Assembly (NCBI RefSeq): GCF_016009175.1
Contig: NZ_JADUCM010000005.1
Span: forward strand, 1-64,000
Source of the DNA: Pseudomonas alkylphenolica
GTDB lineage: Bacteria > Pseudomonadota > Gammaproteobacteria > Pseudomonadales > Pseudomonadaceae
DNA length: 64,000 nucleotides
Direction: 5' to 3'
A program made the translations under genes and the position numbers. How positions within the stretch are numbered: position 1 is the stretch's first letter; every line of letters starts with the position of its first letter. The notes under the pieces were generated by a model. The model saw only the letters and a list, made by a program, of their open reading frames with translations, was not told the DNA's origin and did no database searches. Positions 1 to 9,557 of this stretch are shown one piece after another.

Positions 1-32
1 ACTCGCTGCGATCTCTCGCCAGCGGGAGGCGA

Positions 33-60
33 ATTCTACAGCGTTTCAATCCGCTGTCAA
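33..60 (-). promoter_or_regulatory. Sigma70 promoter of rRNA-operon type (P2), facing out of the window
   Basis: Read on the minus strand there is a perfect -35 TTGACA (55-60), a 16-bp spacer and a -10 TAGAAT (33-38), followed by a GC-rich discriminator (TCGCCTCCCGC). Such a discriminator is typical of stringently controlled stable-RNA promoters, and the leader beyond it resembles what I know upstream of Pseudomonas 16S rRNA genes. The transcribed unit lies to the left of base 1 and cannot be seen. A tRNA or translation-factor operon is the alternative. Confidence 0.75.
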
Positions 61-176
61 CCACCTTTTTCACCGCTGCCGATCTTTCGATCGAAGCCCC
101 TCCGGTACTACCTGGAACATCTAACTCGTTGAATCTCAAGGAGTTTTCCGTTCCGACTACGCCGGAAGTGGGGCGA

Positions 177-204
177 ATTATAGAGAGATAAAACGGTGCG
201 TCAA
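177..204 (-). promoter_or_regulatory. Second, upstream sigma70 promoter of the same unit (P1)
   Basis: On the minus strand there is a -35 TTGACG (199-204), a 16-bp spacer and a perfect -10 TATAAT (177-182), followed by the GC-rich TCGCCCCAC. The bases just upstream (about 205-230) are AT-rich, as an UP element would be. Together with the promoter about 144 bp downstream it forms a tandem P1-P2 pair, the usual layout of bacterial rrn operons. The sequence shows the promoter; the rrn assignment is inferred. Confidence 0.7.
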
Positions 205-245
205 GGCTTAATTGCAATAAATCTGTCGCAGAGGTCAAAAACCCT

Positions 246-282
246 AAAAACAACGGGGGAGGCCTGTCGGCCTCCCCCTTTA
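246..282 (-). terminator. Rho-independent terminator after mmsA
   Basis: A perfect 10-bp GC-rich stem (255-264 with 269-278) closes a TGTC loop. On the minus strand it is followed by GTTG and five T residues. It lies 11 bases past the mmsA stop and directly before the outward rrn-type promoters, so it would stop mmsA read-through. A short T stretch on the plus strand suggests it may work in both directions. Confidence 0.85.
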
Positions 283-293
283 TCTACCTTGCC

Positions 294-1787
294 TTAAAGG
301 CTAGGGAACGCGAATTGCGACGCCTCATGGCTGGCACGTTGCGGCCAACGCTGGGTGATCGCCTTGCGACGGGTGTAGAAACGCACACCGTCCGGACCGT
401 AAGCATGCAGGTCGCCAAACAGCGAACGCTTCCAGCCGCCGAAGCTGTGGTAAGCCACGGGCACCGGCAGCGGTACGTTGACGCCGACCATGCCGACTTC
501 GATCTCGTCACAGAACAGGCGCGCAGCTTCACCGTCGCGGGTGAAGATGCAGGTGCCGTTGCCGTATTCGTGTTCGTTGATCAGGCGCATTGCCTCTTCC
601 AGGCTGTTGACGCGAACCACGCACAGTACCGGCCCGAAGATTTCTTCTTTATAGATACGCATCTCCGGGGTCACGCGGTCGAACAGCGTGCCACCTACAA
701 AGTAGCCATCTTCGTTACCGGCAACACGGAACCCCCGGCCATCCACAACCAGCTGCGCACCTGCGGCAACGCCGTCGTCGATGTAGCCAACCACTTTGTC
801 ACGCGCGGCTGCAGTAACCAGCGGGCCCATGTCCAGGCCGCAGGACGTGCCGGCACCGATTTTCAGTGCCTTGATCTGTGGTTCGAGCTTGGCGATCAGT
901 GCATCGGCTACCTGGTCACCGACGCAAACTGCGACGGAGATGGCCATGCAACGCTCACCGCAAGAACCGTAGGCAGCGCCCATCAGGGCACTGACCGCGT
1001 TGTCCAGATCGGCATCCGGCATCAGCACGGCGTGGTTCTTCGCGCCGCCCAGGGCCTGGACGCGCTTGCCGCGCTTGGTGCCTTCGCTATAGATGTACTC
1101 GGCAATCGGGGTCGAACCCACAAACGACAGGGCCTTGACCTCTGGCGCCTCGATCAGTGCATCGACCGCCTCTTTGTCGCCGTGCACCACGTTCAGCACG
1201 CCGTTAGGCAGACCGGCTTCGTGCAGCAGCTGGGCAATCAGCAACGTCGAGCTTGGGTCACGCTCCGACGGTTTGAGAATGAAGCAGTTACCGCAGGCAA
1301 TGGCCAGCGGGTACATCCACAGCGGCACCATCGCCGGGAAGTTGAACGGGGTGATACCGGCAACCACACCCAGCGGCTGGAAGTCAGACCAGGCATCGAT
1401 GTTCGGGCCGACGTTGCGGCTGTACTCGCCCTTGAGCACTTCCGGGGCCGCGCAGGCGAATTCGACGTTCTCGATGCCGCGCTTGAGCTCGCCTGCGGCG
1501 TCTTCAAGGGTCTTGCCGTGTTCTTCGCTGATCAGTTGCGAGATACGCGCTTCGTTCTGCTCCAGCAGTTGCTTGAAGCGGAACATCACCTGGGCGCGCT
1601 TGGCCGGCGGCGTATTGCGCCAGGCCGGGAACGCAGACTTGGCCGAGTCGATCGCCTGCTGTACGGTTTGCTTGCTGGCCAGGGCGACCTTGTGGATAGC
1701 CTGGCCAGTCGACGGGTTGAAGACATCCGCGGTGCGCTCATCAGCAGCAACCAGCTCGCCATGGATCAAATGTTGAACAGTGCTCAT
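294..1787 (-). CDS. mmsA: CoA-acylating (methyl)malonate-semialdehyde dehydrogenase MmsA/BauC
   Basis: Protein of 497 aa, the normal length of MmsA. It belongs to the NAD-dependent aldehyde dehydrogenase superfamily and converts malonate semialdehyde or methylmalonate semialdehyde to acetyl-CoA or propionyl-CoA. Visible features are the N-terminal NAD fold with [11 protein letters not shown] (about 147-157), [10 protein letters not shown] (171-180), GSTPIAEYI and the catalytic Cys280 in GERCMA. A GGAG-like ribosome site stands about 8 nt before the ATG. It follows bauA on the same strand 75 bp downstream, so the pair should turn beta-alanine into acetyl-CoA. P. aeruginosa calls the equivalent gene bauC; valine degradation (mmsA) is the other possible role. 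In this context beta-alanine use looks more likely. Confidence 0.93.
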   Translation of the reverse strand: MSTVQHLIHGELVAADERTADVFNPSTGQAIHKVALASKQTVQQAIDSAKSAFPAWRNTPPAKRAQVMFRFKQLLEQNEARISQLISEEHGKTLEDAAGELKRGIENVEFACAAPEVLKGEYSRNVGPNIDAWSDFQPLGVVAGITPFNFPAMVPLWMYPLAIACGNCFILKPSERDPSSTLLIAQLLHEAGLPNGVLNVVHGDKEAVDALIEAPEVKALSFVGSTPIAEYIYSEGTKRGKRVQALGGAKNHAVLMPDADLDNAVSALMGAAYGSCGERCMAISVAVCVGDQVADALIAKLEPQIKALKIGAGTSCGLDMGPLVTAAARDKVVGYIDDGVAAGAQLVVDGRGFRVAGNEDGYFVGGTLFDRVTPEMRIYKEEIFGPVLCVVRVNSLEEAMRLINEHEYGNGTCIFTRDGEAARLFCDEIEVGMVGVNVPLPVPVAYHSFGGWKRSLFGDLHAYGPDGVRFYTRRKAITQRWPQRASHEASQFAFPSL

Positions 1788-1862
1788 GCAGAACTCCAGA
1801 AAGAGGCTGTAGCTGGACGCGAGCGAACCCGCGTCCTCTTCTTATATAGAAAGGGATAAGGA

Positions 1863-3209
1863 TCAGGAGACCTGGTTGATCGCTTCGCCGACGGCGTCGA
1901 ACAGACGATCCAGTTCCTGCGGCTGGCTGTTGAAAGTCGGGCCAAACTGCAGGGTGTCGCCACCAAAGCGCACATAGAAGCCGGCTTGCCACAGTTTCAT
2001 GGCGATCTCGTACGGACGCACGATGGCGTCACCGTCACGGGCGGCAATCTGGATGGCGCCTGCCAGGCCATAGTTACGGATGTCGATGACGTTCTTCGCC
2101 CCCTTGACACCGTGCAGCACTTTCTCGAAGTGCGGCGCCAGTTCGGCGGCGGCCTGAACCAGGTTTTCCTTTTCCAGCAGTTCCAGCGCGGCGAGACCTG
2201 CGGCGCAGGCAACCGGGTGGGCCGAGTAGGTGTAACCGTGAGGGAATTCCACGGCGTATTCCGGCGTAGGCTGGTTCATGAAGGTCTGGTAGATCTCGCT
2301 GCTGGCAATCACTGCGCCCATCGGGATCGCGCCGTTGGTGACTTGCTTGGCGATGCACATCAGGTCCGGGGTCACACCGAAGGCTTCAGCACCGGTCATT
2401 GCCCCCATACGGCCGAAGCCAGTGATCACTTCGTCAAAGATCAACAAGATGTTGTGCTGGTCGCAGATTTCGCGCAGACGCTTCAGATAGCCCTTGGGCG
2501 GCGGCAGTACTCCGGCCGAACCGGCCAGTGGCTCGACGATCAGCGCAGCGATGTTCGAGGCATCGTGCAGCTCGATGACTTTGAGCATTTCGTCAGCCAG
2601 GGCAATACCGCCCTCTTCCGGCATGCCTTTGGTGAATGCGTTGCTGGCCAGCAGGGTATGCGGGATATGGTCAACATCGAGCAACTGGCCGAACAGTTTA
2701 CGGTTACCGTTAACGCCACCGAGGCTGGTGCCGGCAATGTTCACGCCGTGGTAGCCACGGGCACGGCCGATCATCTTGGTCTTGGTGGCCTGGCCTTTCA
2801 GGCGCCAGTACGCGCGAACCATCTTCAGCGCGGTGTCACAGCACTCGGAACCGGAGTTGGTATAGAAGACGTGATTGAGATTGCCCGGGGTCAGGTCGGT
2901 GATCTTCTCGGCCAGCTGGAACGACAGCGGGTGACCGAACTGAAACGCCGGCGAGTAGTCGAGCACGCCCAGCTGACGCGATACCGCTTCCTGAATCTGC
3001 TTGCGGGTGTGGCCGGCACCGCAGGTCCACAGGCCCGACAGCGAGTCAAATACCTTGCGGCCTTTGTCGTCGGTCAGGTAGCTGCCTTCGGCGGCGACGA
3101 TCAAGCGTGGATCGCGCTGAAAATTGCGGTTGGCGGTGTAGGGCATCCAGTGGGCGTCCAGCTTCAGCTGGCTGGCCAGACCGACAGGAGCGTTTTCAGG
3201 CAGATTCAT
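1863..3209 (-). CDS. bauA: Beta-alanine (omega-amino acid):pyruvate aminotransferase
   Basis: PLP-dependent class III aminotransferase that moves the amino group of beta-alanine to pyruvate, giving malonate semialdehyde for the adjacent MmsA. With the ATG at 3209 (GAGGA ribosome site just upstream) it is 448 aa, matching the characterised P. putida enzyme. FDE at 258-260 supplies the aspartate that binds the pyridine nitrogen, and Lys288 in AKQVTNG is the Schiff-base lysine. The frame stays open about 100 codons further upstream, but that extension crosses the promoter region and lacks family sequence. It is transcribed away from the LysR gene at 3327, which probably activates it. Confidence 0.94.
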   Translation of the reverse strand: MNLPENAPVGLASQLKLDAHWMPYTANRNFQRDPRLIVAAEGSYLTDDKGRKVFDSLSGLWTCGAGHTRKQIQEAVSRQLGVLDYSPAFQFGHPLSFQLAEKITDLTPGNLNHVFYTNSGSECCDTALKMVRAYWRLKGQATKTKMIGRARGYHGVNIAGTSLGGVNGNRKLFGQLLDVDHIPHTLLASNAFTKGMPEEGGIALADEMLKVIELHDASNIAALIVEPLAGSAGVLPPPKGYLKRLREICDQHNILLIFDEVITGFGRMGAMTGAEAFGVTPDLMCIAKQVTNGAIPMGAVIASSEIYQTFMNQPTPEYAVEFPHGYTYSAHPVACAAGLAALELLEKENLVQAAAELAPHFEKVLHGVKGAKNVIDIRNYGLAGAIQIAARDGDAIVRPYEIAMKLWQAGFYVRFGGDTLQFGPTFNSQPQELDRLFDAVGEAINQVS

Positions 3210-3326
3210 CGGGCAAGTCCTCGCAAGGCAATTGAGCAGCGAAAGTGTTGTTGCGACTAAGTTGTCACGCGGATAAAGTCTGGAAAAGCCAACTTTTCTA
3301 ATCTTCAGGTTGATGATCACTAAACT

Positions 3327-4244
3327 ATGAGCCGCCGCCCCGATCCACTCGCTCAAGTCAGCGATTTCGATATTCGCCTGCTCAAGATCTACCGCAGCGT
3401 GGTGGAGTGCGGCGGCTTTTCCGCAGCAGAGAACGTGCTGGGTATCGGCCGCTCTGCCATCAGCCAGCAGATGAGCGACCTGGAGCAACGCCTGGGGTTG
3501 CGCCTGTGCCAACGCGGACGCGCTGGCTTTTCACTGACCGAGGAAGGCCGCGAGGTGTATCAGTCGGCCCTGCAACTGCTCAGTGCCCTGGAGAGTTTTC
3601 GCACCGAGGTCAACGGCCTGCACCAGCACTTGCGCGGCGAACTCAACATCGGCCTGACCGACAACCTGGTGACCTTGCCGCACATGCGGATCACCCACGC
3701 CCTGGCCCAGCTCAAAGACCGCGGCCCGGATGTGCGCATTCAGATTCGCATGATTGCCCCCAGCCAGGTTGAACAAGGGGTACTCGACGGTAGCCTGCAT
3801 GTCGGCGTGGTACCGCAAACCAGCCCGCTGTCGGGCCTGGAATATCAGCCGCTGTACAGCGAACGCTCGCTGCTCTACTGCGCCGTGGGCCACCCGCTGT
3901 TTTATGCCGATGACCGCCAGCTGGACGACGACCGGCTCAATACGCAGGACGCCATTGCCCCGACATTCCGGCTGCCAGCCGATATCCAGGCGCACTACCA
4001 GGCACTCAACTGCACCGCCAGCGCCTCGGACCGTGAAGGCATGGCCTTTCTGATTCTCACCGGGCGCTACATCGGTTATCTGCCGGATCACTACGCCAGC
4101 TTCTGGGTGCAACAAGGGCGGCTGCGCGCACTCAAGCCCACCCAACGTTTCTACGACCTGAGCCTGTGCTGGGTAACGCGCAAAGGCCGACGTCCGCACC
4201 TGGTGCTGGAAAGCTTTCTGGAAAGCCTGGCGGCTACTCGCTGA
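3327..4244 (+). CDS. bauR: LysR-type activator, probable BauR
   Basis: Protein of 305 aa with an N-terminal winged helix (about residues 12-72; GGFSAAENVLGIGRSAIS covers the HTH) and a C-terminal periplasmic-binding-like effector domain, the standard LysR layout. The gene is divergent from bauA with a 117-bp shared gap, the usual place for a LysR regulator of the neighbouring operon. In P. aeruginosa BauR activates the beta-alanine genes. The symbol rests on this context. The start is the first ATG, just after an AT-rich stretch; no strong ribosome site is seen. Confidence 0.82.
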   Translation: MSRRPDPLAQVSDFDIRLLKIYRSVVECGGFSAAENVLGIGRSAISQQMSDLEQRLGLRLCQRGRAGFSLTEEGREVYQSALQLLSALESFRTEVNGLHQHLRGELNIGLTDNLVTLPHMRITHALAQLKDRGPDVRIQIRMIAPSQVEQGVLDGSLHVGVVPQTSPLSGLEYQPLYSERSLLYCAVGHPLFYADDRQLDDDRLNTQDAIAPTFRLPADIQAHYQALNCTASASDREGMAFLILTGRYIGYLPDHYASFWVQQGRLRALKPTQRFYDLSLCWVTRKGRRPHLVLESFLESLAATR

Positions 4245-4306
4245 GTGCTAATGCTGGTAGGTTAGCCCTTTGGAAGTGATACCCATTGCCTTGACTGGAA
4301 CCGCCC

Positions 4307-4963
4307 ATGTCCTTTGAAGTCCCTGCGCATCGTGTCACCGCCCCAGGCAAGCCCGCCGGGCGCATTCGTCAGAAGAACGAACAAGCCATCATCCAGGCAG
4401 CCGAAGACGAGTTCGCCCGGCACGGTTTCAAGGGCACCAGCATGAACACCATCGCCCTCAAGGCCGGCTTGCCCAAGGCCAACCTGCACTACTACTTCAC
4501 CAACAAGCTCAGCCTGTATGTGGCGGTGCTGAGCAACATCCTCGAACTGTGGGACAGCACCTTCAACACCTTGAGCGTCGAAGACGACCCGGCAACCGCG
4601 CTAAGCACCTACATCCGCACCAAAATGGAATTCTCCCGGCGCAACCCTCAGGCCTCGCGAATCTTCGCCATGGAGATCATCAGCGGTGGTCAATGCCTGA
4701 GCGACTACTTCAGCCAGGATTACCGCGACTGGTTCAAGGGCCGGGCGGCGGTGTTTCAAGCCTGGATCGATGCCGGAAAAATGGACCCGGTCGACCCGGT
4801 CCACCTGATTTTCCTGCTCTGGGGCAGTACTCAGCACTATGCCGACTTTGCCACCCAGATCTGCCAGGTCACCGGCCGCAGCCGCCTGACCAAGCAGGAC
4901 ATGGAAGATGCCAGCAACAATCTTATCCACATTATTCTCAAAGGCTGTGGCCTGAAACCCTGA
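4307..4963 (+). CDS. TetR/AcrR-family regulator with RutR-like C-terminal domain
   Basis: Protein of 218 aa. Residues about 20-66 form the TetR DNA-binding domain (NEQAIIQAAEDEFARHGF, then GLPKANLHYYFTNK as the recognition helix). The C-terminal part (EFSRRNPQASRIFAMEI, WIDAGKMDPVDPVHL) is of the YcdC/RutR type, a group that responds to pyrimidines or related nitrogen metabolites. Nearby bauA/mmsA and a purine deaminase fit a nitrogen-catabolism theme, but no rut genes lie here and the target is unknown. The gene is followed 16 bp later by the YigZ-family gene and may be co-transcribed with it. Confidence 0.85.
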   Translation: MSFEVPAHRVTAPGKPAGRIRQKNEQAIIQAAEDEFARHGFKGTSMNTIALKAGLPKANLHYYFTNKLSLYVAVLSNILELWDSTFNTLSVEDDPATALSTYIRTKMEFSRRNPQASRIFAMEIISGGQCLSDYFSQDYRDWFKGRAAVFQAWIDAGKMDPVDPVHLIFLLWGSTQHYADFATQICQVTGRSRLTKQDMEDASNNLIHIILKGCGLKP

Positions 4964-4979
4964 GACCGAATCTGCGTTT

Positions 4980-5564
4980 ATGCCTTTTACCCTGCTCGAC
5001 ACCTGCGAGTTTCGCGAAGATATTCGCAAGAGCCGCTTCATCACCCTGGCGGCGCCGATCAACAGCGCCGCCGAGGCCATGAGCTTCATTGAACAGCACA
5101 GCGACCTGGCTGCCACCCACAACTGCTGGGCCTGGAAGCTGGGGGCGCAGTATCGCAGCAGTGACGATGGCGAACCCGGCGGCACGGCCGGACGGCCTAT
5201 CCTCGCCGCCATCGAAGCCCAGGACTGTGATCAGGTCGTGGTCCTGGTGATCCGTTGGTATGGCGGCATTCAGTTAGGCACCGGCGGCCTGGCCCGGGCC
5301 TACGGTGGCGGCGCCAACAAATGCTTGCAGCAAGCCGAGAAGCGCTTGCTGGTAACCCGCAGCGAAGTCAGTTGCAGTTGCAGCTTCAGCGAACTGGCCC
5401 TGCTCAAACTACGCGTGAGCGAGGCCAATGGCCTGGTCCTGAACGAAACATTCACCGCCAATGGCGTCGACCTGCTGCTCGCGCTCGGTGAAGAGCAGAT
5501 CGAGCCGTTGCAGCGTCACCTGGCCGACCTCAGCCGCGGGCGGATCCTGCTTGAACGCCACTGA
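4980..5564 (+). CDS. YigZ/IMPACT family protein (UPF0029)
   Basis: Protein of 194 aa. The IMPACT N-terminal domain is recognised by the AATHNCWAWKLG, SDDGEPGGTAGRPIL and RWYGGIQLGTGGLARAY stretches (about residues 40-110), followed by the ferredoxin-fold DUF1949 C-terminal domain. Eukaryotic relatives regulate Gcn2 and bacterial ones are proposed to bind nucleic acid or ribosomes, but the molecular role is unsettled. It is cytoplasmic and lies 16 bp after the TetR gene. It is of normal length with no anomaly. Confidence 0.9.
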   Translation: MPFTLLDTCEFREDIRKSRFITLAAPINSAAEAMSFIEQHSDLAATHNCWAWKLGAQYRSSDDGEPGGTAGRPILAAIEAQDCDQVVVLVIRWYGGIQLGTGGLARAYGGGANKCLQQAEKRLLVTRSEVSCSCSFSELALLKLRVSEANGLVLNETFTANGVDLLLALGEEQIEPLQRHLADLSRGRILLERH

Positions 5565-5900
5565 ACAATTGCCCACTTTTACTGTGGGCCCGGCTGTGGA
5601 TAAGCTCTGAGCATTCCCTTGGGGCCCTTGATTTACGTGGCCTGCACGCAAACGATCATATTTTGATCAAGATTTGATGACAGCCTACCAACCGCCGAAA
5701 AATCAGTCAGTTATCTCCATTTATTGCCGGTGGGAAGAAGCCGACAGGCACTTATATCCACATGCTGTGATTGCTCACAGATACTGTGGAGCAAGCTGTG
5801 GATAAGCCGTGTAACCCTTCTTCAATGGCCTGTTCGGCCACGGTTTGACTAGACTGGTTATTCTTTGATCAACGACTCATTCATTGAAAGGAGTTCCTTC
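5565..5900. promoter_or_regulatory. Non-coding gap with two perfect DnaA boxes
   Basis: This 336-bp gap carries TGTGGATAA, the complement of the consensus DnaA box TTATCCACA, at 5595-5603 and 5797-5805, both in the same orientation. A near-box TTATATCCACA (5752-5762), a TGTGGAGC (5785-5792) and an AT-rich segment with TGATCA motifs (5650-5680) lie between. A hairpin GCCCAC/GTGGGC just after the upstream stop has no T run. The promoter of the SDR gene should be in the last 100 bp. The boxes are plain to see; DnaA binding is inferred. Confidence 0.5.
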
Positions 5901-6581
5901 ATGCCTTCGAACAAAACCGCCCTGATCATCGGTGCGTCACGCGGCCTCGGGCTCGGCCTGGTACAGCGCCTCAAGGAAGACGGGTGGGAGGTCGACGCCA
6001 CGGTCCGCAACCCAGAGAACGCCCCCGCATTGTCGGCAATTCCTGGCGTCCGGGTACACACCCTGGAAATGAACAGCACCGAGCAACTCAATGCACTGCA
6101 AGCAAAGCTGCAAGGTCAGACTTTCGACCTGCTGTTCGTGAACGCCGGGATCATGGGGCCAGGCGACCAGAATGCCGAACGCGCAAAACTGGCCGATGTC
6201 GGCGACTTGTTCATGACCAATGCCGTATCGCCCATCCGCGTCGCCCAGCGCTTCAACCCGCAACTGCGCAACGATGGCGTGCTGGCCTTCATGAGTTCGA
6301 TCCTGGGCAGCATTGCCATTCCCGACGGTAGCGAGATCTGCCTGTACAAAGCCAGCAAGGCGGCGCTGAACTCGATGATCAACAGCTTTGTGACCCTGAA
6401 TCAGCCCACGCAAACCGTACTGGCCATGCACCCGGGCTGGGTCAAGACCGACATGGGCGGCGAAAATGCCGAGATCGATGTGCTGACCAGCACCCGTGGC
6501 ATGGTTGAGCAGATCAACGCCAAAGCCGGCAAAGGCGGCCTGCACTTCATCAACTACAAAGGCGACAGCCTGATCTGGTGA
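5901..6581 (+). CDS. Short-chain dehydrogenase/reductase (classical SDR)
   Basis: Protein of 226 aa from the ATG at 5901, which has an AAAGGAG ribosome site 7 nt upstream; this start is preferred over the ATG at 5865. The cofactor motif GASRGLG (11-17), the NAG motif (about 87-90), the catalytic serine in FMSSILGS and the YKASK active site mark a single-domain, NAD(P)-dependent classical SDR. HPGWVKTDMGG near the end resembles C-factor/CsgA-like SDRs. The substrate is unknown. It stands alone downstream of the DnaA-box gap and converges on chaA with a 9-bp gap. Confidence 0.88.
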   Translation: MPSNKTALIIGASRGLGLGLVQRLKEDGWEVDATVRNPENAPALSAIPGVRVHTLEMNSTEQLNALQAKLQGQTFDLLFVNAGIMGPGDQNAERAKLADVGDLFMTNAVSPIRVAQRFNPQLRNDGVLAFMSSILGSIAIPDGSEICLYKASKAALNSMINSFVTLNQPTQTVLAMHPGWVKTDMGGENAEIDVLTSTRGMVEQINAKAGKGGLHFINYKGDSLIW

Positions 6582-6590
6582 AATGAGCAG

Positions 6591-7670
6591 TCAGAGCCCA
6601 AGCGTGGCCAGCAGGATAAAGGTGGCGAACAGCACAAAGTGAGTCATGCCCTCGATGGCGTTGGTTTCGCCATCGTTGAGGTTGATTGCACTGACAATCA
6701 GGGTGATGGAAATCATCACGGTCTGCACCGGCGTCATGGCCATCTGAAACGGCTGGCCAGTGTAGAGCGCCATCGCCTCCATCAGCGGAACCGTCAATAT
6801 CACCGTGGACAGCGATGCGCCCATGGCGATATTGACCACCGACTGCATACGGTTGGCCAACGCTGCTCGCAAGGCGGTGAGAATCTCCGGCGCTGCCGAG
6901 ATGGTAGCCACCACAATAGCCATCAACACCGGCGGTGCACCGCTGCCCTCCAGGCCATACTCCAGCGGATGAGACATGGTCTCCGCCAGCACGCCGATGA
7001 TCACCACGCCGGCCACCAGGATCACCATCGAACGGGTCTTGCTGGTCGGTATCGGCGAAATGTTCCTGCGCTTTTTCTGTGGATAGCTGTAGCTGAAAAA
7101 GTAACTGTGCGGGCCGACCTGCATGCGCAGGAACAACGCGTAGAGCAACAGCATGGCGGCAATGGTGAAGGCCGAATACAGCTTCCAGTCACCCCGGGGA
7201 ATGAACTCGGGCACCACCATCGAGACGCCCATCGCGGTCATGATCATCACGCTGTAGGTGCGTGCCGAATCATCGTTGTACGACTGCTCCCCATGCTTGA
7301 GCCCGCCCATAAGTGCCGCAAGGCCCAGGATGCCATTGATGTCGAGCATCACCGCCGAGTAGATGGTGTCGCGCACGAGGGTTGGCGATGACTGGTTGCT
7401 CATCATGATCGCCAGCACCAACACTTCGACCATCACCGCAGACAAGGTCAGAATCATCGTGCCGTAAGGATCGCCAACTTTCTCGGCCAGTACTTCCGCG
7501 TGCTGGGCAACACGCATCGACGCACAAATGATCGCCACCACCAGCACCAGCCCAGCCAGTAGCGCGACCGTGTGGCCATGCCCCAACAGCTGCCCTTGCA
7601 GCGGCCAGGCCAGCACCGCCAGCAGCACGGCCAGCAACAACGGCTTTTCCTGATTCAGAAGGGTGAGCAT
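6591..7670 (-). CDS. chaA: Ca2+/H+ (Na+/H+) antiporter, ChaA family
   Basis: Inner-membrane antiporter of 359 aa with about ten hydrophobic segments. The two inverted CaCA repeats are visible: GDPYGTMILTLSAVMVEV near residue 65 and APEILTALRAALANRMQS with NIAMGASLSTVI near 265, each holding the acidic residue (E82 region; E in APEI) used for cation exchange. The segment between (PHSYFF to PQKKRRN) is a basic cytoplasmic loop. It exports Ca2+ or Na+ in exchange for protons at alkaline pH. The gene is monocistronic and divergent from the deaminase gene. Confidence 0.9.
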   Translation of the reverse strand: MLTLLNQEKPLLLAVLLAVLAWPLQGQLLGHGHTVALLAGLVLVVAIICASMRVAQHAEVLAEKVGDPYGTMILTLSAVMVEVLVLAIMMSNQSSPTLVRDTIYSAVMLDINGILGLAALMGGLKHGEQSYNDDSARTYSVMIMTAMGVSMVVPEFIPRGDWKLYSAFTIAAMLLLYALFLRMQVGPHSYFFSYSYPQKKRRNISPIPTSKTRSMVILVAGVVIIGVLAETMSHPLEYGLEGSGAPPVLMAIVVATISAAPEILTALRAALANRMQSVVNIAMGASLSTVILTVPLMEAMALYTGQPFQMAMTPVQTVMISITLIVSAINLNDGETNAIEGMTHFVLFATFILLATLGL

Positions 7671-7762
7671 CGGCGACAGGGCTCAAGTGACGGCAGGCAC
7701 CATGACTGTAGCCACTGTAGCAAGATTACGACATGTAACGCCCGGTCAGCTTTCTCCTCCAG

Positions 7763-7784
7763 CAGGGGACAACCCCTGTAGAAT
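7763..7784 (+). promoter_or_regulatory. Candidate operator dyad and -10 box for the deaminase gene
   Basis: A perfect 6-bp inverted repeat (CAGGGG 7763-7768, CCCCTG 7773-7778) sits directly in front of TAGAAT (7779-7784), a good -10 hexamer 34 bp before the ATG. No good -35 is visible (TTTCTC/CTCCTC area), which fits a regulated promoter whose dyad binds a protein. This is inferred from sequence only. Confidence 0.4.
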
Positions 7785-7805
7785 GCCGCCAACCGCACCT
7801 GATGA

Positions 7806-8771
<966 letters not shown>

Positions 8772-8840
8772 CGGCCTAAAGCCACACCGCGGGACCTGCT
8801 GCACAAGCAAGCCGGCCCCGCACTACCCGGCAAATGGCGC

Positions 8841-9557
8841 CTAGCTCACCGATTGCAACGCCCTGGGTTGCGCCATCTGGTTGATCTGCCGGATGCCGGT
8901 CGCACTGATCTGCAGCAGGCGGGATGTCTCGTTTTCGCGAATCCACCCGGACTGCATGAACAGTTTCAGCAAACTGCTACGCAAGGCGCCGCCCAGGTGC
9001 GGACGATGATCGTTCCATTCGCTGCAGCACCGGCAACTACTCAAGCCTTTGCATTGATAACGGGCAAACGCATCGATAAAGATGCCGTGGCGGGCAAACT
9101 GTCGCCGCCCTTCGGGAGTCACTTCGGCCTGCTGTTCCACACCCTCCAGCCAACCGGCATCATACAGGCGCTGATAGAGGTCGGCGGCCAGTTCGCCGCC
9201 CAGGTGATCACCACACAACCGTGCACGGCGCATCGACAAGGGCACATCGACACGCGCCTGGGCCGTTCCCTGGTCCCGGCCACTAACCTGAACACTGGCC
9301 AGCGCCTCCACGGCTGCGCCGACTTCAGGCCCGGCCAGTCTGAAGTAACGCTTTCGCCCTCGGGGCTCAAGTTTGAGCAAACCACTGGCGGACAGCTTTG
9401 CCAGATGCGCACTGGCCGACGACGGCGTCAGGCCGGCCAGGTGCGCCAGTTCATCCGAGGGCCGCGCCATGCCATCGATCAACGCCCAGAGCATCGCGCT
9501 ACGTTTTGGATCGGCAAGCAAACTGGCAATCTGGCTGATACTTGTTACAGGTTTCAT
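8841..9557 (-). CDS. ArsR-family transcriptional regulator with cysteine-rich C-terminal domain
   Basis: Protein of 238 aa. Residues about 10-75 form an ArsR winged helix (DELAHLAGLTPSSASAHLAKL). The C-terminal half carries RRARLCGDHLGG (about 110-121), a cysteine cluster C169, C175, C177, C178 and the EWNDHRPHLGGAL signature (180-192). This long ArsR subgroup differs from the roughly 100-aa metal sensors; the cysteines could bind a metal or sense redox state. A CAGGGAG ribosome site precedes the ATG. No obvious target operon adjoins it, so it may act on itself or at a distance. Confidence 0.85.
   Translation of the reverse strand: MKPVTSISQIASLLADPKRSAMLWALIDGMARPSDELAHLAGLTPSSASAHLAKLSASGLLKLEPRGRKRYFRLAGPEVGAAVEALASVQVSGRDQGTAQARVDVPLSMRRARLCGDHLGGELAADLYQRLYDAGWLEGVEQQAEVTPEGRRQFARHGIFIDAFARYQCKGLSSCRCCSEWNDHRPHLGGALRSSLLKLFMQSGWIRENETSRLLQISATGIRQINQMAQPRALQSVS

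Noticed and set aside
315..1859. 514-codon plus-strand frame across mmsA
   Set aside because: Antisense shadow of a gene with complete aldehyde dehydrogenase motifs.
3210..3512. N-terminal extension of bauA
   Set aside because: Overlaps the divergent LysR gene; the 448-aa form has a good ribosome site and family length.
5565..5900. Chromosomal replication origin
   Set aside because: Only two perfect DnaA boxes and none of the usual origin genes (dnaA, dnaN, rpmH, gidA) nearby.
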